DNA of 64,000 nucleotides, taken from positions 372,001 to 436,000 of the forward strand of contig NZ_JAUDRH010000006.1 in the NCBI RefSeq assembly GCF_030381805.1, read 5' to 3'. The notes under the pieces were generated by a model, which worked only from the letters and a program-made list of their open reading frames with translations, searched no databases and had not been told where the DNA came from. Every line of letters begins with the position of its first letter. Position 1 is the first letter of the stretch. This DNA comes from Chlorogloeopsis sp. ULAP01. Its GTDB lineage: Bacteria; Cyanobacteriota; Cyanobacteriia; Cyanobacteriales; Nostocaceae. This document shows, piece after piece, positions 62,073 through 64,000 of the stretch. A program made the position numbers and the translations under genes.

Positions 62073-63257
62073 CTAACCTTCTCGTTGAATTGGCAAAGGC
62101 GCTGGCTTAACTGCTACTTGGGCAGTTTGTCCATCACGTTGTACTTGTAATTGTAAGGGAATTCCTATTTTACTGTTTTCCACTAGCTTCTGTACTTCTT
62201 CTATACTGGCAACAGATTGGTTGTTGATGCTTTGAATAACATCACCCTCTCGCAGCCCTGCCACTGCTGCTGGTGAACTTGGTACAACATCAATTAATAA
62301 AACGCCGCGATCGGTTGTGACATTCAGCCCCAATCTATCTATTCTTTCCTTTACCTCCGGCGTCAGCGTCACCATTTGAATACCCAAATAAGGATGATCT
62401 ACCTTACCGTTAGCAATTAATTCCTTGCCTATTCGCTGTGCTGTGTTGATGGGAATAGCAAATCCTAATCCTTGAGCACCTTGAAGGATGGCAGTATTCA
62501 TGCCAATAACTTCACCACGAGCATTTAGTAAAGGGCCACCAGAGTTACCGGGGTTAATTGCAGCATCGGTTTGAATATAATCAACACGTTTATCGCTAGC
62601 ACCAATAGCACTACTAGAACGACCTGTAGCACTAATTATACCAGAGGTCACAGTATTATCTAAACCTAAAGGATTGCCGATCGCAATTACTGGTTCTCCT
62701 GGTTGTAAAGTCTCGGAATTACCCAAAGCAATTGTCGGTAAGTTATTTGCATCAATTTTAATCACAGCTACATCGGTAATGGGGTCTTCACCCAGTACGC
62801 GTCCGTCAAAAGTACGGCCATCTTTAAGCCGAACAGTTACAATATCAGCACCATTAACAACGTGGGAGTTAGTTAAAATTTGACCATTACCACTGATCAT
62901 AAATCCAGAGCCGCTACCTCTTTCTACTCTCGGTCTAGAGCGAGATGGTGAATCACCAAAAAAACGCCGGAAAAATGGATCGCTAAATTCATCTGGCGAG
63001 CGGGAAATTATCGTCCTAGCAGCATCGATTCTCACAACAGCCGGCCCCACCTTTTGCACAACTTTGACTACAAAGTTAGGATCTCCTGAGGATTGGAAAA
63101 TGGGGGGAGGGGCAGGAGCAGCGACGATTGGCGTATTAGTTGGGTTTTGAGCTTGAGGGTTGGGGCTTTGAGTCTCTAATGTGTTGGTGGGTATGGAACA
63201 GCCACCTAAAGATACTGCTACGCCACTCAGTAGCATTAACAATAAATTTGTCTTCAT
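62073..63257 (-). CDS. HtrA/HhoA-type serine protease with PDZ domain
   Basis: A 394-aa Deg-type protease and chaperone of the periplasm or thylakoid lumen. Seen: N-terminal lipobox-like LLSGVAVSLGGCS, catalytic His in LTNSHVVNGA, Asp in DPITDVAVIKID and Ser in INPGNSGGPLLN; one PDZ domain at about 285-385 (DRGVLLIDVVPSSPAAVAGLREGD). Cyanobacteria have three such enzymes (HtrA, HhoA, HhoB); which one this is cannot be fixed here. ATG at 63257. Divergent from dnaA across 164 bp. Confidence 0.92.
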   Translation of the reverse strand: MKTNLLLMLLSGVAVSLGGCSIPTNTLETQSPNPQAQNPTNTPIVAAPAPPPIFQSSGDPNFVVKVVQKVGPAVVRIDAARTIISRSPDEFSDPFFRRFFGDSPSRSRPRVERGSGSGFMISGNGQILTNSHVVNGADIVTVRLKDGRTFDGRVLGEDPITDVAVIKIDANNLPTIALGNSETLQPGEPVIAIGNPLGLDNTVTSGIISATGRSSSAIGASDKRVDYIQTDAAINPGNSGGPLLNARGEVIGMNTAILQGAQGLGFAIPINTAQRIGKELIANGKVDHPYLGIQMVTLTPEVKERIDRLGLNVTTDRGVLLIDVVPSSPAAVAGLREGDVIQSINNQSVASIEEVQKLVENSKIGIPLQLQVQRDGQTAQVAVKPAPLPIQREG

Positions 63258-63421
63258 CGGTATTCGCTTCTCCGTGTGAATCCTTGAGTGGTAGGATATT
63301 GCCTACCAGGAAAGTCCAAAAATGATAACAACCTAAAGCTCATCCCTGGTCTAGAGTACATTTTGCTAAATTGGTGCTTGCTTAATATTATTGTGACGGT
63401 TACCAGCAAAGGTGGTAGATC

Positions 63422-64000
63422 ATGACAATTCCCATAGAGAGTCTGTGGAGTCAAGTTCTGGAGCGATTGCAGCTAGAGTTGTCCCGTCCTACCTTTGAGA
63501 CTTGGATCAAAACTGCTAGTGCCGAGCGATTAGAAAATAATTGCTTGGTAATTCGTACTCCTAATCCTTTTGCTCGTAATTGGTTACAGAAGTACTACAT
63601 TAAAACCATTGCCAATGTGGTTCAAGATATTCTTGGCCATCCTGTAGGAATTTATATTACTGTTACTCAAGGTGAAGATGTTTCTCAATTCAATGAACGA
63701 GAAACTAGTTGGGTAGTACCAACTCAAAATAGTAATGCTGAGACCACAGCTAAAAATAGACCAAAGGCTACAGAATTAAATCTCAAGTATGTATTTTCTC
63801 GATTCGTGGTAGGAGCTAACAATCGTATGGCTCATGCCGCATCTTTGGCAGTTGCAGAATCTCCAGGCAGAGAATTCAATCCCTTATTTTTATGTGGTGG
63901 TGTGGGTTTGGGAAAAACTCACTTGATGCAGGCGATCGGACACTATCGGCTAGAAATTTGTCCTGATTCAAAAATATTTTATGTCTCTACCGAGCAGTTT
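63422..64000 (+). CDS. dnaA: Chromosomal replication initiator DnaA, N-terminal part
   Basis: First 193 codons, cut by the window end. Seen: domain I (ESLWSQVLERLQLELSRPTF, ETWIKTA), RFVVGANNRMAHAASLAVAE and Walker A GGVGLGKTHL (about 160). The origin binding and opening activity would lie in the missing part. ATG at 63422. The 164 bp upstream show a hairpin GGTAGG-atattg-CCTACC (63290-63307) but no recognisable DnaA boxes (TTATCCACA type), so no origin is called here. Confidence 0.95.
   Translation, partial: MTIPIESLWSQVLERLQLELSRPTFETWIKTASAERLENNCLVIRTPNPFARNWLQKYYIKTIANVVQDILGHPVGIYITVTQGEDVSQFNERETSWVVPTQNSNAETTAKNRPKATELNLKYVFSRFVVGANNRMAHAASLAVAESPGREFNPLFLCGGVGLGKTHLMQAIGHYRLEICPDSKIFYVSTEQF

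Noticed and set aside
63258..63421. Possible replication origin upstream of dnaA
   Set aside because: Only one small hairpin and no DnaA boxes or AT-rich unwinding repeats were found in these 164 bp.
1..64000. tRNA or rRNA genes
   Set aside because: No tRNA-like GG...TTCGA...CC patterns or rRNA segments were recognised in a visual scan; a tRNAscan run would settle this.

Overview
The window is chromosomal DNA of a cyanobacterium, most likely a filamentous heterocyst-type (Nostocales) species. Support: petG (cytochrome b6f), a cytochrome cM-like protein, the chlorophyll cyclase AcsF, heme oxygenase, sucrose synthase, a valyl-tRNA synthetase with a CAAD membrane domain, cyanobacteria-only families (DUF3370, DUF928, DUF5132), many GCGATCGC (HIP1) octamers, and abundant 7-8 bp short tandem repeats between genes. 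The species cannot be named from the sequence alone. No rRNA, tRNA, CRISPR array or intact transposase was seen.

Layout. 0-10 kb: L-lactate dehydrogenase (cut by the window edge), an AI-2E/PerM-type permease, a molybdopterin oxidoreductase with its membrane cytochrome b, a glycoside hydrolase 65/beta-phosphoglucomutase fusion, and sucrose synthase. 10-17 kb: a receiver-only response regulator and a phosphate-uptake region: a divergent, degenerate PstB paralogue, then pstS-pstC-pstA-pstB behind a three-repeat Pho box, then a small heat-shock protein. 17-24.6 kb: a family 4 glycosyltransferase, a decayed toxin-antitoxin pair, and a low-oxygen tetrapyrrole cluster. In that cluster hemN, heme oxygenase and a candidate 50-aa small gene face acsF across a shared promoter region. 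An acyltransferase follows. 25-33.7 kb: a second receiver-only regulator, a conserved hypothetical, a GNAT enzyme, a TPR-DUF3137/LemA membrane pair, a DUF3370 protein, a pyroglutamyl-peptidase-like protein and hisH. 34.4-37.5 kb: rsmD, petG, cytochrome cM-like and a RuBisCO-like protein.

37-42 kb is a gene graveyard. It holds remnants of a cupin, an unidentified small protein, a CHAT-domain protein, HigB/HigA, HicB, a DUF928 protein and a cytochrome P450, plus a tandem repeat array. 42-55 kb returns to ordinary genes: recN, an ABC1/UbiB kinase, an intradiol dioxygenase-like protein, valS, a GxxExxY protein flanked by inverted repeats, an AmpG-like transporter with an amino-sugar kinase, a 2H phosphoesterase and dhaK.

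55-61.2 kb is the most unusual block: five same-strand genes carrying about seven cysteine-poor HMA-like domains, a DUF5132 membrane protein and a P1B-type ATPase with no CPC metal motif. It looks like a dedicated, poorly described transport or envelope system. The window ends with def, an HtrA-type protease and the first 193 codons of dnaA.
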